DNA of 64,000 nt, from positions 454,491 to 518,490 of the forward strand of contig NZ_JAQTHV010000003.1 in assembly GCF_029433295.1 (NCBI RefSeq), written 5' to 3'. A program made the translations under genes and the position numbers. Under the pieces are notes generated by a model that was given only the letters and a program-made list of their open reading frames with translations, was not told the DNA's origin and ran no database searches. This document shows, piece after piece, positions 54,951-64,000 of this stretch (positions are counted from its first letter, which is position 1; every line of letters begins with the position of its first letter). Source of the DNA: Bifidobacterium sp. ESL0784 (GTDB taxonomy: Bacteria; Actinomycetota; Actinomycetes; Actinomycetales; Bifidobacteriaceae).

Positions 54951-57900
54951 CTACCTAGAGTGCCTGAAGACGTTCCTTCGGTAGGCGACGGACTTGCGGC
55001 GGCGTACCGCTACAACAGCGCCGATAACGCTAAGCGCCACCACGATGATGCCGCCGAAGACCAGTGGCAGCAGAAGCCCGCGAGCCATCATGTAGGCCCA
55101 CCAGCTCGTGGCCACCACGATGCCGGAATAGACGGCCGTTGTGCTATTGCCAGCCATATCGGTGGATACGACCTCCACGACGTGCTCGTGCTGGTCGGCA
55201 TCGAGGCGCCGGCTCATCGGGGAGAGCGTACTCTTGCCCTTCCACTGCCCCACGGTTCGCCCATCGACCTTGAGTTTGACCGATTTGAGCGCCACGTCGT
55301 CCTTGGCATCGACCACAAGGTCGCGCGAAGGCACATAGACCACAGCGTTGCTCTTGAGCTCGTCCACCGAGGCCGTCGGCTTGTCGTGGTCCACTGCGAA
55401 GTTGATCTGGGCGTCACCGTTGCGTGCCTCGTTCTTCTTGTTCATCGTGTTCTGCGAAAGGTTGCCCGCAGCATCGACCGAAGACAGACGCAGCCGGTAA
55501 TAGCCATCGCCATTGAAGAGGGTGGCCGGGAAATCGTAGGTGTCCTCTTGCCAACCGCTGGTCTGATCGCTGACCAGATGGTAGTCCTGCGCCGCCGAAA
55601 TCGACCTGACGCTCTGATTGTGGACCAGTTCCGTATGCGACTTGTCGAAGTTCAGACCGCTGACGTTGATCTCGGTGACGTGCACCTCCTGCGGAACCTT
55701 GATGTAGCGACCCAGAATGTTCTGTGTGGCCCCGTCGAGGATGTAGTTGGAACCGAAGCGGTTCAAGCTAAACACCACCTTCTGCTCGCTCTCGTTGCCC
55801 GCTTTGTCCTTGACCTTTGCGTCGAGCGTGTAAACGTCGTCGTTGTCGACGGTGTGTTCCACGTCCGGCAGGGCGACGGACTTTGACGTGCTGCTGTCCT
55901 GTTCCTGGCTTTCAAGGAAGACATCGTTGTCGTTCGACTGTCCGCGCTTCGCGTTCTGGTCTTTCTTGCTTGGGTCGGGGTTCCTGGTGCGCGTCAGCGT
56001 GTAATCGGCGAACATCGGGTCGAAGTTGGTGTCGCTGAAATCAATCTGCGGCGTCACCTTGCCCGCGTAGGCGGTCTTGTCGGCGACCTGGCTAATTGCC
56101 AGTTTCGGCTTGGTCAAATCGATGACGAACTCAGGCTCTTCGACGGCCTCGGCGGTGTTGCCCGCCAGGTCGGTGGCCGTCACCTTGATCGAGTAGTGCA
56201 GCTCGCCCATGAACGGCACCGAAGTGGTGCGTTCGTAATCCTTGTTCGCTTCGGACCAGGGGGCCGCGGCCGGAGGGGTTACTGCAACCCCGTTGGCGTC
56301 CTTCGCGCTTACGGTCACCGCGGTGTCGGCAGGGCTGAAGTTGCGCTCCGTCTGTTTGATGCTTGCGGTGCGCACGGCCTTGTAATAGTTGCCGTTCTCG
56401 GCGTCGTTGTTGTCGAATTTCATCTCGAGTACCGGCTTTTGCGTGTCGATGGTGAATTCGTCATGGAACGGGACGGCGACATGGCCGGCCGGATCGGTCA
56501 GCGAGACGTCGAAGGCCCAGTCGGCATCATGGTCGCACGGCACCTGCGCCACCCACGTCGAGCCGTCCTTGTTCGGGTTGGCGAACTTGTCGGCATCGAC
56601 CGTCATCTTCGAGCCGTCAGCCTGGGTGACGACGATATCGCGGTATTTGTCGTTGTCCTTGATGAAGTCGAAGTTCGATTCATTGATGGTCACCGTCGCC
56701 GTGCGATTGGCTTTGTAATACTTACCGTTGCGCACGTCATTGTTGTCGTAGACCACACCGATCGTCGGGGTCTTGGTATCGATCGCGATACCCGTGGTGC
56801 CCTTCGGCAGGTTGGAGAGCAGTCTGGGTTTGTCCTTGTCCGCGACATAGCCGGAAGGCATCACCGTGTCACCCAAATCCAGCGAGCTGACGTTGCCTGC
56901 CCTGTCGCTGATGTGCAGGGTCGAGCCCTTGAGCGTCAACCGCTCAGAATCGTCGCCGAAACTCACCGACACGTCTGTCTGGTGATTGCCTGTATCGCGG
57001 CTATCGATCTTGCTATTGGGACTATTGGTCCCCTGTTCGGAAAACACTCCATGGAATGCAGGGCCGGTGCCCTGGCACTGCCCGTCGTTGACATTACAGA
57101 CACCCGAAACATCATCAGCCGCAGATATGTTAATAATCTCCGGCTGAGTCGCAAAGACCCAGTTCCATTGCGAAGGACTGGCAGGCTCGAAATCAACCTT
57201 GGAGAACCGCGGCGCGGTGTAGTCCACACCAAATTCAAGATTTGGACTCTGAATCGACACTCCTCCAATAGTTTGATACGTCAGCTTGAAGCCGTATCGA
57301 CCTTCCACGGTCCTGCCTGCGCCCTCTCCGCTGCCGTTAGTCGGCAACTGCACATTCATAATCCAGTTATCGCCTTCGCCTGCTGTGAATTCTCCCAAAG
57401 ACACTTCACCCGGATTTCCTGGTTCAGGAGCAAGCATGCTTTTGTTGGCCGACAATCTGGAAGCAACTGGGAACCATTTGTCATTCACAGTAACTTTGAG
57501 CGCTGCAGAATTTCTGTGCCAGGTATTGCCGTCCGTGCAACCTTTCTGCTTGTCTTTTATCAAGTCGCAAACCTGAAGAGTTGCCTTTTTATCGTCTTTT
57601 TGCCCATCTATTACGATTATTTCATTGCCGTCATCAGTGAGCTGACTGAACTTTTTCTCGCTCACATTGCCGGCGTTATCGGCGGCATGCACAACGATGT
57701 CAGAAAGCAGGTATGCGCCATCCTCATTAAATTTCAGCGTATTTTCATTGTTCAGCCAACCACTGGCAGTGTCAAACTTGTCTTCGGTCAGATCAATATG
57801 CGTCAAATGACAGCCATCATCCGCCGCACAAGCTTGTTCTTGGCCGTTTCCCTCCCGTTTCGCGGCATCGAGGACTTCTGCATATGTATCATACTTTCGA

Positions 57901-59906
57901 TACTCAATCCAAGACTCGTTGCTCTTCTCAGGGTTAGATTTATGGGTAAGCTTGACTTGGGACGTCCATTTCTCGTTCATAACGGATATGTTGTCCGCGG
58001 AAATATCCTTTGGCAATATATCTTGCATCCTTATGTTGTATGCCATCGGCTTTTGCGCAACAGTCGCCAGAACCTGTATCGACTTGTTACCGGATAGCTT
58101 CTGACTGAACGAATTATCACTGGAAGCAGTAGGCGACAAATCCAGCTTCGCACCCGTTACTTTTGGACCTGTGCCATCTACAAGAACATTCGCTTCAGGA
58201 AGAGGCAAAAACTCACGTGAAGCGTTCCCATCATCGGTGTTTTGCCCCGGTAAATTGGCAGACTTCCTAAAGGAAAGGGTGAATTCCACTCCTGTATATC
58301 CACCTTCATGGAGAAGCATCGTGGAATATTCTTTTTCAATTCCAGTTAAATCTTTGCAGCTTCTATCTTTTCCAGAGACTGGGCAAATATCAATTGGATC
58401 TGATGTTATTGGTTTCAGAGGGACAGAAGTAGTATCGGTATACGTATAAGTAAGCCTCGGATCAAAATTCCTCAACTGATAAATGAGTGTCTGGAACTTT
58501 CCCTTGAACCGTGCAGTCACCATAACAGAATGTGCTTTTACGGTATTTTGCGTACAAACCCCGTTATCGTAATTTGAGCATGGAGCTATTTCTGGATTAG
58601 TGGAAGAATTAATCAAAGGATTATCGGGAAAATTACCAGAATCATCCAAAGGTGTAATTACTTCGGTGATATTGTTAGGCAAATCCATTTTGTTCGGCGT
58701 ATTATATATGTTCCAATTCTTTATGTTATTTTGCTTGAATGCAGGCATATCAGCAAGAGAAGAGGACGAGTTATTGCCCGCTCTATCAGAAACCGAAAAA
58801 ACAAGCTTGCCCAGATTCACAGCGACGCTTTGACCATATTGATTACGTTGTATATAGTTGAGTTTCACCAACATGTCCAGATTCATTGTGAACTGAACAC
58901 ATTGAGAATCAGGGTTGATAGCGCAAGTTTCAGTATCAATATTTTTTAAAGCATTACCGGAATCGGGGTACTGAACATTTATCTTCTGCCCGGCGACAAG
59001 ACCCGAAGCCGGGGCAAAAGTATCCGGTTGACCCGAAGTTGACTGTATTTTTTGCTGTGGATCTGAAGCTCTGACCTGAATCGTGATTCCGATGCCACTG
59101 GAATCTTTTGATGAGCTTTGTAAGGGCACTATCCCATCTGGGTTAAGATCATCAGCATAGTGTATTTCACTAGAAGAAACAGTAAAGTCAGGAACTTGGG
59201 TATCTGCGTAAATCGGAAGTTTTACGAATTGTCCTGTTTTAAAGGTCACCGGAGCTCCGGTCCCCGGGGCTTCAGCAAAGCCGGATCCAATTCGAACATA
59301 TACGTACATTGGTTGATCCGAAAGAATTGGCTCGACAGTTACGCTGTTTAAATTCGGGTTGCTGGGAGAAAAAATTTTTTCCCCGCCCTTGATTACAGGA
59401 GAATCCTTGGAGACTTGGTATCCTTGGGCGGCAGAAGCGGAATCCACTGTTACCGTTATTTTCGGATGATCTTTGTTCGCCCAAATACGTAATGGGTCGT
59501 ACTGTGGATCCTGACTATTTGCGTCATTACTCCACCAGTTCCCCGAGTAATGAGCATCCAGATCCGTTTCTGAATTACCGTAAGTGATCTTGATATGCGA
59601 AGCGAGATTGTTTTGTGGATTTCTCGCATAAGGAGCCACAGCAATCTCACTATCGGGAACATTGGGAAGTTGCGGCGTCACAGGAGAAGCGTCGGAACCC
59701 GGTGAAGGAGCAGCCGGTTGAGGCTGCGATCCTGTTGCCGGATCGGTTTGAGGGCCTATCACTGAATTAGTTTGCGAGGAATTAGGCTGAGAACTCGAAG
59801 AATTCCCCGCAGCTGACGCCGCAACAGCAGCACCGCATCCGAACACGGCACACAACGCAACCGCACAAACCGCTGTACGGACAGCATGAAAATGCTTGTT
59901 TCTCAT
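54951..59906 (-). CDS. Large Ig-like repeat surface protein
   Basis: 1651 residues. A signal peptide (1-33, AVCAVALCAVFGCGAAVAASA) is followed by a Pro/Ser/Gln-rich stretch, then bacterial Ig-like modules. Two similar modules carry YYKANRTATVTINESNFDF and YYKAVRTASIKQTERNFSP near residues 1060 and 1175. The C-terminus is a membrane span (about 1607-1635) and a basic tail; there is no LPXTG motif. It would stretch from the membrane through the wall. By eye the N-terminal half is clearly more AT-rich than the C-terminal half. Its place between kinase genes and esxA suggests a T7SS-linked role. Confidence 0.75.
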   Translation of the reverse strand: MRNKHFHAVRTAVCAVALCAVFGCGAAVAASAAGNSSSSQPNSSQTNSVIGPQTDPATGSQPQPAAPSPGSDASPVTPQLPNVPDSEIAVAPYARNPQNNLASHIKITYGNSETDLDAHYSGNWWSNDANSQDPQYDPLRIWANKDHPKITVTVDSASAAQGYQVSKDSPVIKGGEKIFSPSNPNLNSVTVEPILSDQPMYVYVRIGSGFAEAPGTGAPVTFKTGQFVKLPIYADTQVPDFTVSSSEIHYADDLNPDGIVPLQSSSKDSSGIGITIQVRASDPQQKIQSTSGQPDTFAPASGLVAGQKINVQYPDSGNALKNIDTETCAINPDSQCVQFTMNLDMLVKLNYIQRNQYGQSVAVNLGKLVFSVSDRAGNNSSSSLADMPAFKQNNIKNWNIYNTPNKMDLPNNITEVITPLDDSGNFPDNPLINSSTNPEIAPCSNYDNGVCTQNTVKAHSVMVTARFKGKFQTLIYQLRNFDPRLTYTYTDTTSVPLKPITSDPIDICPVSGKDRSCKDLTGIEKEYSTMLLHEGGYTGVEFTLSFRKSANLPGQNTDDGNASREFLPLPEANVLVDGTGPKVTGAKLDLSPTASSDNSFSQKLSGNKSIQVLATVAQKPMAYNIRMQDILPKDISADNISVMNEKWTSQVKLTHKSNPEKSNESWIEYRKYDTYAEVLDAAKREGNGQEQACAADDGCHLTHIDLTEDKFDTASGWLNNENTLKFNEDGAYLLSDIVVHAADNAGNVSEKKFSQLTDDGNEIIVIDGQKDDKKATLQVCDLIKDKQKGCTDGNTWHRNSAALKVTVNDKWFPVASRLSANKSMLAPEPGNPGEVSLGEFTAGEGDNWIMNVQLPTNGSGEGAGRTVEGRYGFKLTYQTIGGVSIQSPNLEFGVDYTAPRFSKVDFEPASPSQWNWVFATQPEIINISAADDVSGVCNVNDGQCQGTGPAFHGVFSEQGTNSPNSKIDSRDTGNHQTDVSVSFGDDSERLTLKGSTLHISDRAGNVSSLDLGDTVMPSGYVADKDKPRLLSNLPKGTTGIAIDTKTPTIGVVYDNNDVRNGKYYKANRTATVTINESNFDFIKDNDKYRDIVVTQADGSKMTVDADKFANPNKDGSTWVAQVPCDHDADWAFDVSLTDPAGHVAVPFHDEFTIDTQKPVLEMKFDNNDAENGNYYKAVRTASIKQTERNFSPADTAVTVSAKDANGVAVTPPAAAPWSEANKDYERTTSVPFMGELHYSIKVTATDLAGNTAEAVEEPEFVIDLTKPKLAISQVADKTAYAGKVTPQIDFSDTNFDPMFADYTLTRTRNPDPSKKDQNAKRGQSNDNDVFLESQEQDSSTSKSVALPDVEHTVDNDDVYTLDAKVKDKAGNESEQKVVFSLNRFGSNYILDGATQNILGRYIKVPQEVHVTEINVSGLNFDKSHTELVHNQSVRSISAAQDYHLVSDQTSGWQEDTYDFPATLFNGDGYYRLRLSSVDAAGNLSQNTMNKKNEARNGDAQINFAVDHDKPTASVDELKSNAVVYVPSRDLVVDAKDDVALKSVKLKVDGRTVGQWKGKSTLSPMSRRLDADQHEHVVEVVSTDMAGNSTTAVYSGIVVATSWWAYMMARGLLLPLVFGGIIVVALSVIGAVVAVRRRKSVAYRRNVFRHSR

Positions 59907-59985
59907 TCTAATTCCTCACATCATTTATCTATAAAACTGAAAATCTTTCAAACCATAGAAGCCAATCCGTCAATGGGATTGACGC

Positions 59986-61053
59986 TCAGGCATGACGACG
60001 TGCCATGAACAGGCCTGCACCGAGCAGCATCACCAACGCCCCCATACCGGCAATGCCGAGCACCGATGTACCTGTCTCGGCCAGAGACCCCGAAGCGGCC
60101 GCCTTCGGCTGTTGCACATTGGCAGAAACAGGGTTGCCAGAAACCGGTTTCTGGACAGAAGACGGGGCCGGAGTAGAAGACGGGGTCGGAGCCGCCGAAG
60201 GCACGGACGGGCCAGAAACGGAATACGTCGTAAAACTGTTATAATCATAGTTATACATATTGGGTGGTTGGTTAGGGAAATGGTAATCAGCAACAAAACC
60301 TATCGAGTCTCCCTCATTCAGGCCGGTCCAACTGACCACACCAGTTACAGGATCGAAGACCCCGGAACTCGGGGTGATGGTCGTCGGGCGAATATATTCC
60401 CCATCCAAGCCCCTCGGAGTTTGCAGCCATGTCGCAGCCGGCTGAGGATTCATAGCCGGAATCTGCTCAGGGGCGTACAAATTAATCATGTCAGATCGGG
60501 ATGCGAACGGCTTTAGCGGACGAAGATCAGCGATGTGGTTCCCATCGACCGACAGGTCCCTCAGTTGCGTCAACCCGGAAAGAACAGAGATATCGGTAAT
60601 CTCATCACGCTCGAGAGCGAGCGTCGTCAGATTCGTCAACCCCCTTAGCGGGGAAATGTCCGAAACAGAACTATACGACACATTCAAATGAGTCAACTGA
60701 GTCAAGCCCGCCAATGGAGAAAGATCGCTTAACGTAGTATTAGCGGTCTCCAGGTAACCCAGATTAGTGAGGTACTGAACCCCTTGCAACGAAACATAAT
60801 GGTTTCGCAATAAAACGACGCTGTCAGCGACCTGCTGAGTAAACACGTCGCCGACTGCGACCCCGCCCTTGGCCGCGACATCAGCGGCTAGCCTCGTGTC
60901 CGGGAAGCACTGGGCGATGGTGCTCGTACCCACCACACAATTGCCCCGCGTCTCCACGGCATTCGCCGAACCCGGCACCAACATCGCCACCGCGGCCACG
61001 CCCGCTGCACAGGCCGCCAACGACCTGCGCACGCCTTTCCTTGAAAACCTCAT
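59986..61053 (-). CDS. Leucine-rich repeat surface protein with LAETG sortase motif
   Basis: 355 residues: a signal peptide (1-32), about four 22-residue LRRs at roughly 85-190 (LTHLNVSYSSVSDISPLRGL..), a Pro/Ser-rich stalk and LAETG at 324-328, a hydrophobic span and RRHA at the end. Sortase would couple it to peptidoglycan. It is internalin-like and could bind a host or neighbouring cell. It sits between the TTLL gene and the Ig-like protein on the same strand; a T7SS role is only suggested by location. Confidence 0.85.
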   Translation of the reverse strand: MRFSRKGVRRSLAACAAGVAAVAMLVPGSANAVETRGNCVVGTSTIAQCFPDTRLAADVAAKGGVAVGDVFTQQVADSVVLLRNHYVSLQGVQYLTNLGYLETANTTLSDLSPLAGLTQLTHLNVSYSSVSDISPLRGLTNLTTLALERDEITDISVLSGLTQLRDLSVDGNHIADLRPLKPFASRSDMINLYAPEQIPAMNPQPAATWLQTPRGLDGEYIRPTTITPSSGVFDPVTGVVSWTGLNEGDSIGFVADYHFPNQPPNMYNYDYNSFTTYSVSGPSVPSAAPTPSSTPAPSSVQKPVSGNPVSANVQQPKAAASGSLAETGTSVLGIAGMGALVMLLGAGLFMARRHA

Positions 61054-61187
61054 CTTCTTTTCCTTTCAATCAATCGGTCAGACCAAAACCACTCAGGCCC
61101 GCCCGAAACCAACAAATTGCAAAAACCTAAAACCAAGCAGTCATCCGCCAAAGCAACCAGGCGAAGGCGCTACCCTACAAGTCCCCG

Positions 61188-61901
61188 TCATCGTTGACCG
61201 CCGCCTTTCGGCTTGCTGCCACGAAGCAAGGTTGTTGAGGGCTCTTCATCGCCGTCATCTGCCGAATGCTTCGAAGCGCCACCAAGCAACGTCGTGGAAA
61301 ACTTCTCATCATCGCCATCCGCAGAACTAGAAGAGGCACCGCCAAGCAAGGTTGTCGAGGGTTCATCCTCATCTTCAGCTTCAGCCGCCTTATGCGATGC
61401 AACGGGCTTGCCCTTGCTCGAACCCTTCAACAGGGTGGTCGCGCCTTCTTCGTCGTCAACGCCGACCTGTCGATCTCGCCCAAGCAGGGTGGTTGAAAGC
61501 CCTTCTTCTCCATCCGCCTCGGCACCGTCGGCTTGCCGACTTTGCCCCAGCAATGTGGTTCCAGCGTTTTCCTCATCCTCTGACCCAGCAGAAGACTCAG
61601 CAGATATCGAATCCCCAACGAAAGGTGAGCCGCCGCCCAACGCCTCCGAATCAGATCCACCGTGTATCTGGTCGGCACGCCAAGGCGTCTCATTCTCTTG
61701 TACCTCAGAGCGCCTGGAATCGACCTTCCAACGACCGCTTTCGCGGCGAAGCTCGGCGATGCGGCGTTCTGCGGTCTTGCCGGTCAACGTGTCACGGATG
61801 GCCCTGATGTTCCAAGCGAAATACAAAATGACGGCCACGATGGCGCAGACCACGGCCAGCGAGAACAGCACAACAGCGGTAATCTTGAATCCCGAACTCA
61901 T
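61188..61901 (-). CDS. Membrane protein with six TTLL threonine repeats
   Basis: 237 residues. A span at about 8-30, then a charged, disordered cytoplasmic part with six TTLL motifs: 115-118, 137-140, 155-158, 183-186, 203-206 and 223-226, each in acidic or Gly/Ser context (STTLLGG, ATTLLKG). The kinase stop overlaps its start by four bases, so they are made together. Thr-Thr-Leu-Leu resembles phosphothreonine sites bound by FHA domains, so it is likely a kinase substrate. No known family was recognised. Confidence 0.7.
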   Translation of the reverse strand: MSSGFKITAVVLFSLAVVCAIVAVILYFAWNIRAIRDTLTGKTAERRIAELRRESGRWKVDSRRSEVQENETPWRADQIHGGSDSEALGGGSPFVGDSISAESSAGSEDEENAGTTLLGQSRQADGAEADGEEGLSTTLLGRDRQVGVDDEEGATTLLKGSSKGKPVASHKAAEAEDEDEPSTTLLGGASSSSADGDDEKFSTTLLGGASKHSADDGDEEPSTTLLRGSKPKGGGQR

Positions 61902-63670
61902 AGCCTGGTCTCCTTCCCGCCGTTATTGGCGGCACCGCCTGCATCATTGGTTCCTGCGATATCCACGAACGCCTCGGCCACCGCCTGCCTGGCAGGCGCG
62001 ATGGAGCCGGTCGCCTGGTCCTTTGCCTGCCGCAACTTGGCCGTGGTGGGATCGACGCCTTGCGAAAGATTCTGCGCCACATCGATGGCCTTGTTCAATT
62101 GGTCCTGGCTAACGCCGTCGGCACGGAATTTGCGCGGATAGGTACGCAACGCTTCAAGCACGGTGTTGACGGTCGAAAGCTTCATGACATCGTTGCTGCT
62201 CGTCTGCATCATGTGCATGAGCGAGTTCAGATTCTTGAAGTACGGCGCATACTTTCCGGCGTCCGACCCCTCGTTGATCAACGGGACTATCGAGGTATTG
62301 AAATCTGCGATGGTGGCATAAAGCTTGGCCAGCTTCTGATCCCGGAAATTCGTGTTACCAGCTACGTTCATCCAATGCGAGGCGGCGGTGATACGCAGAT
62401 ACTGCGATTGCGCGTTGGAATCGCTTCCCACGTCGGGACTCTTCGAAGGATCAACCGAATAGTAGTACCAATAAAGTTTGCCGACGTCGAAGCAAAGACG
62501 CCCCCAATTCCCGCCCTGCTTCTGCAAAACCTCAGAATGGTCGTCGAGCGATTGCTGCAACTGGTGTTCCTCGGAAGCGCTGAACACCCCGTCGGATTCA
62601 TAACGCTTGATCAGCCCCTCATACGGGTCTATGGCACTTGGTCTGATATTCGCGGCCGTGACGTAATGCGCATCGGCATCATTATTGTCCGTCGACTGTG
62701 CGGCCAGGCTCATCTGCAGGTCATAATTCGAATTCGCATTGACCGCCCCGGCCGCCATCGTGGCACCGCCTGATACCAAAGCGACGACACTCGCCACGCA
62801 CAGCACACAGAACGCACGCCATTTCATCTGCATGGTCTTGCGTCGTTTCGTGTCCCTATCGGAATAATGCTCAAGGTCGTAGGCAAATTGCGCGCAATCC
62901 TGATATCGCTGATCCGGATCATGCTGCATGGCCTTGCTCAGCACACGTTCCAGCCCCACGGAAGCCGACGGCAAAACCTGGCGCAACGGAGCCGCCTTGT
63001 AGGGTTCGCCTTCGATCGGCTTGCCGGTAAGCAACACATAGAGCAACGCGCCCAAGCCATAAACGTCGGTACGTGCATCGCAACGGCCGAACTCGTCGTA
63101 CTGCTCGGGAGCGGCGTAACCCGGCGTGCCCATTCGCGCTTCATAGTCTTTGGGCAGTTCGCCACGTTTCGGCGGTATTTCGCAGGCAATGCCGAAATCG
63201 ATGATGCGGACGGCGCCTTCCGGGGTCACCATGACGTTCGAGGGTTTCATATCACGGTAAACGATTGGCGGGATGCGCTGGTGCAGGTAATCGAGGGCGT
63301 CGCATAGCTGGATGCCCCACGCGGTCACCCGCTCCTCGCTTTGCGCGCCTTCCTTGGCAACCAGCGCGGAAAGCGTCTCGCCTTCGATATAGTCCATGAC
63401 GATATAAAGACTGCCGTTTTCCTCAATCAGATCGACGATACGGGGAATGGCGGGATGATCGAAGGTCTTGATGAGGTTGGCTTCGCTGATCAGGCCGTCG
63501 ATGATGAACTTGCGCTGTTCCTTGTCCGGGATATGACGAATCTCCTTGACGGCCCACTGCTTATGCAGCGTGGCGTCAAGCGCCAAATACACGGTGGACA
63601 TGCCACCGTGCCCGATTTCCGTCAGCAATTCGTAATGCTTGCCGACCCATCTGTTGCCTTTATTCGCCAC
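61898..63670 (-). CDS. Transmembrane Ser/Thr protein kinase (PknB-like)
   Basis: 590 residues. Kinase domain about 13-275: glycine loop GHGGMSTVY (20-28), Lys42, Glu63 in helix C, catalytic loop YRDMKPSN with Asp140 (YRD instead of HRD) and DFG 158-160, then APE. It should be active. A span at about 286-310 is followed by a 280-residue outer domain without PASTA repeats. The GTG at 63670 has GGGAG six bases upstream. The TTLL gene is its coupled neighbour. It leads the T7SS locus; the 199-base gap before it holds CGGTC/GACCG near 63,696 and an AT-rich promoter region. Confidence 0.92.
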   Translation of the reverse strand: MANKGNRWVGKHYELLTEIGHGGMSTVYLALDATLHKQWAVKEIRHIPDKEQRKFIIDGLISEANLIKTFDHPAIPRIVDLIEENGSLYIVMDYIEGETLSALVAKEGAQSEERVTAWGIQLCDALDYLHQRIPPIVYRDMKPSNVMVTPEGAVRIIDFGIACEIPPKRGELPKDYEARMGTPGYAAPEQYDEFGRCDARTDVYGLGALLYVLLTGKPIEGEPYKAAPLRQVLPSASVGLERVLSKAMQHDPDQRYQDCAQFAYDLEHYSDRDTKRRKTMQMKWRAFCVLCVASVVALVSGGATMAAGAVNANSNYDLQMSLAAQSTDNNDADAHYVTAANIRPSAIDPYEGLIKRYESDGVFSASEEHQLQQSLDDHSEVLQKQGGNWGRLCFDVGKLYWYYYSVDPSKSPDVGSDSNAQSQYLRITAASHWMNVAGNTNFRDQKLAKLYATIADFNTSIVPLINEGSDAGKYAPYFKNLNSLMHMMQTSSNDVMKLSTVNTVLEALRTYPRKFRADGVSQDQLNKAIDVAQNLSQGVDPTTAKLRQAKDQATGSIAPARQAVAEAFVDIAGTNDAGGAANNGGKETRL

Positions 63671-63869
63671 CAGCTTCTCCCTATAAAAGCTTCGCCGGTC
63701 TTGACCGATATCAACCGATTACACTAGATTCAAAATATCATATCTAAATGACTTTTATTATAATATACAATCTTAGGCGTAATTACCATTATTCGCCGCC
63801 AGCGGCACGGCACGCCAATCTGCCGACACCCCGCTGGGCAACGGTTGCGGTAGAGTAAATGAGGTCTTC

Positions 63870-63943
63870 GGGCAATTAGCTCAGTTGGTTAGAGCGCCAC
63901 CTTTACACGGTGGATGTCAGGGGTTCGAATCCCTTATTGCCCA
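63870..63943 (+). tRNA. tRNA-Val (anticodon UAC)
   Basis: A full cloverleaf can be drawn: acceptor GGGCAAT/ATTGCCC, a D-arm, an anticodon stem CCACC/GGTGG with the loop TTTACAC giving anticodon UAC for valine, and a T-arm with GTTCGAAT. The discriminator is A and CCA is not encoded. It is on the plus strand, 200 bases beyond the kinase start. Confidence 0.95.
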
Positions 63944-63950
63944 CACATTC

Positions 63951-63990
63951 GAACCCTTGGAATCGCAATGATTTCAAGGGTTCATTTTTT
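63951..63990 (+). terminator. Terminator after tRNA-Val
   Basis: GAACCCTTGGAATC and GATTTCAAGGGTTC form a 14-bp stem with one G-T wobble and a five-base loop, followed by ATTTTTT. It ends the tRNA transcript. Confidence 0.85.
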
Positions 63991-64000
63991 GATTAGAGAC

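Noticed and set aside
56196..58097. 633-codon plus-strand frame
   Set aside because: Opposite the Ig-like surface protein; Val/Arg/Ile-rich shadow without recognisable domains.
59907..59985. CAATCC/GGATTG hairpin after the LRR gene as a terminator
   Set aside because: The stem is only six bases and no T-run follows on the minus strand.
63870..63943. tRNA-Val as an attachment site for the T7SS locus
   Set aside because: The tRNA 3' end points away from the locus and no copy of its 3' end was seen near 36-38 kb.
1..64000. CRISPR arrays, insertion sequences, integrases
   Set aside because: No regularly spaced repeats, transposase or integrase motifs were seen in the reading frames.

Overview
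The window looks like a Bifidobacterium chromosome (moderately high G+C actinobacterium). The evidence is an actinobacterial ftsZ-sepF-yggT-divIVA-lspA-rlu-dnaE cluster, a PriA/HisA-type isomerase in a his cluster, a GSI-alpha type glutamine synthetase, a full-length HrpA helicase and an LAETG sortase substrate. Nearly everything from 6.6 kb onward lies on the minus strand; the exceptions are hflX (partial, minus) and four plus genes on the left, two plus genes at 29.7-31.2 kb, and a tRNA-Val at the right edge.

Region by region: (1) 1-9.4 kb holds the start of hflX, a methyltransferase, hrpA, a membrane-anchored 'hemagglutinin-like' protein, an MFS exporter and glnA. (2) 9.6-17.0 kb holds a beta-phosphoglucomutase-like HAD gene and the histidine genes in transcription order hisD, GNAT, hisC, hisB, an acidic unknown, hisH, priA/hisA. 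(3) 17.2-27.6 kb is dnaE, an Rlu pseudouridine synthase, lspA, two DivIVA paralogues, yggT, sepF, ftsZ and a dihydrouridine synthase. (4) 27.6-36.3 kb holds a structured 478-base intergenic region, glyS, a thiamine-binding-type protein, a LacI regulator with a probably leaderless mRNA, uppS, recO, a membrane alpha/beta hydrolase and an unusual protein with about four DivIVA-like motifs. (5) 36.7-63.7 kb is one 27-kb locus, all on the minus strand. (6) A tRNA-Val and a strong terminator close the window.

Region 5 is the exciting part. It is a Firmicutes-style type VII secretion system (T7SSb) in an actinobacterium. In transcription order it contains a transmembrane Ser/Thr kinase, a membrane protein with six TTLL threonine motifs, an LRR protein with an LAETG anchor, a 1651-residue Ig-like surface protein, a WXG100 protein, the EssC ATPase with FHA domains, DUF4176 and small alpha-helical partners, an LXG toxin whose C-terminus looks like a TNT-type NAD+ glycohydrolase, two homologous candidate immunity proteins, a YwqH-like protein, a YukD/EsaB ubiquitin-fold protein, four membrane proteins (two of them paralogues), and an FHA protein with a DUF6382-like N-terminus. 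I infer that the kinase phosphorylates the TTLL repeats, which then recruit the FHA domains of EssC and of the DUF6382-FHA protein, switching secretion of the toxin on or off. This is a sequence-based hypothesis. No typical EsaA or EssA was recognised.
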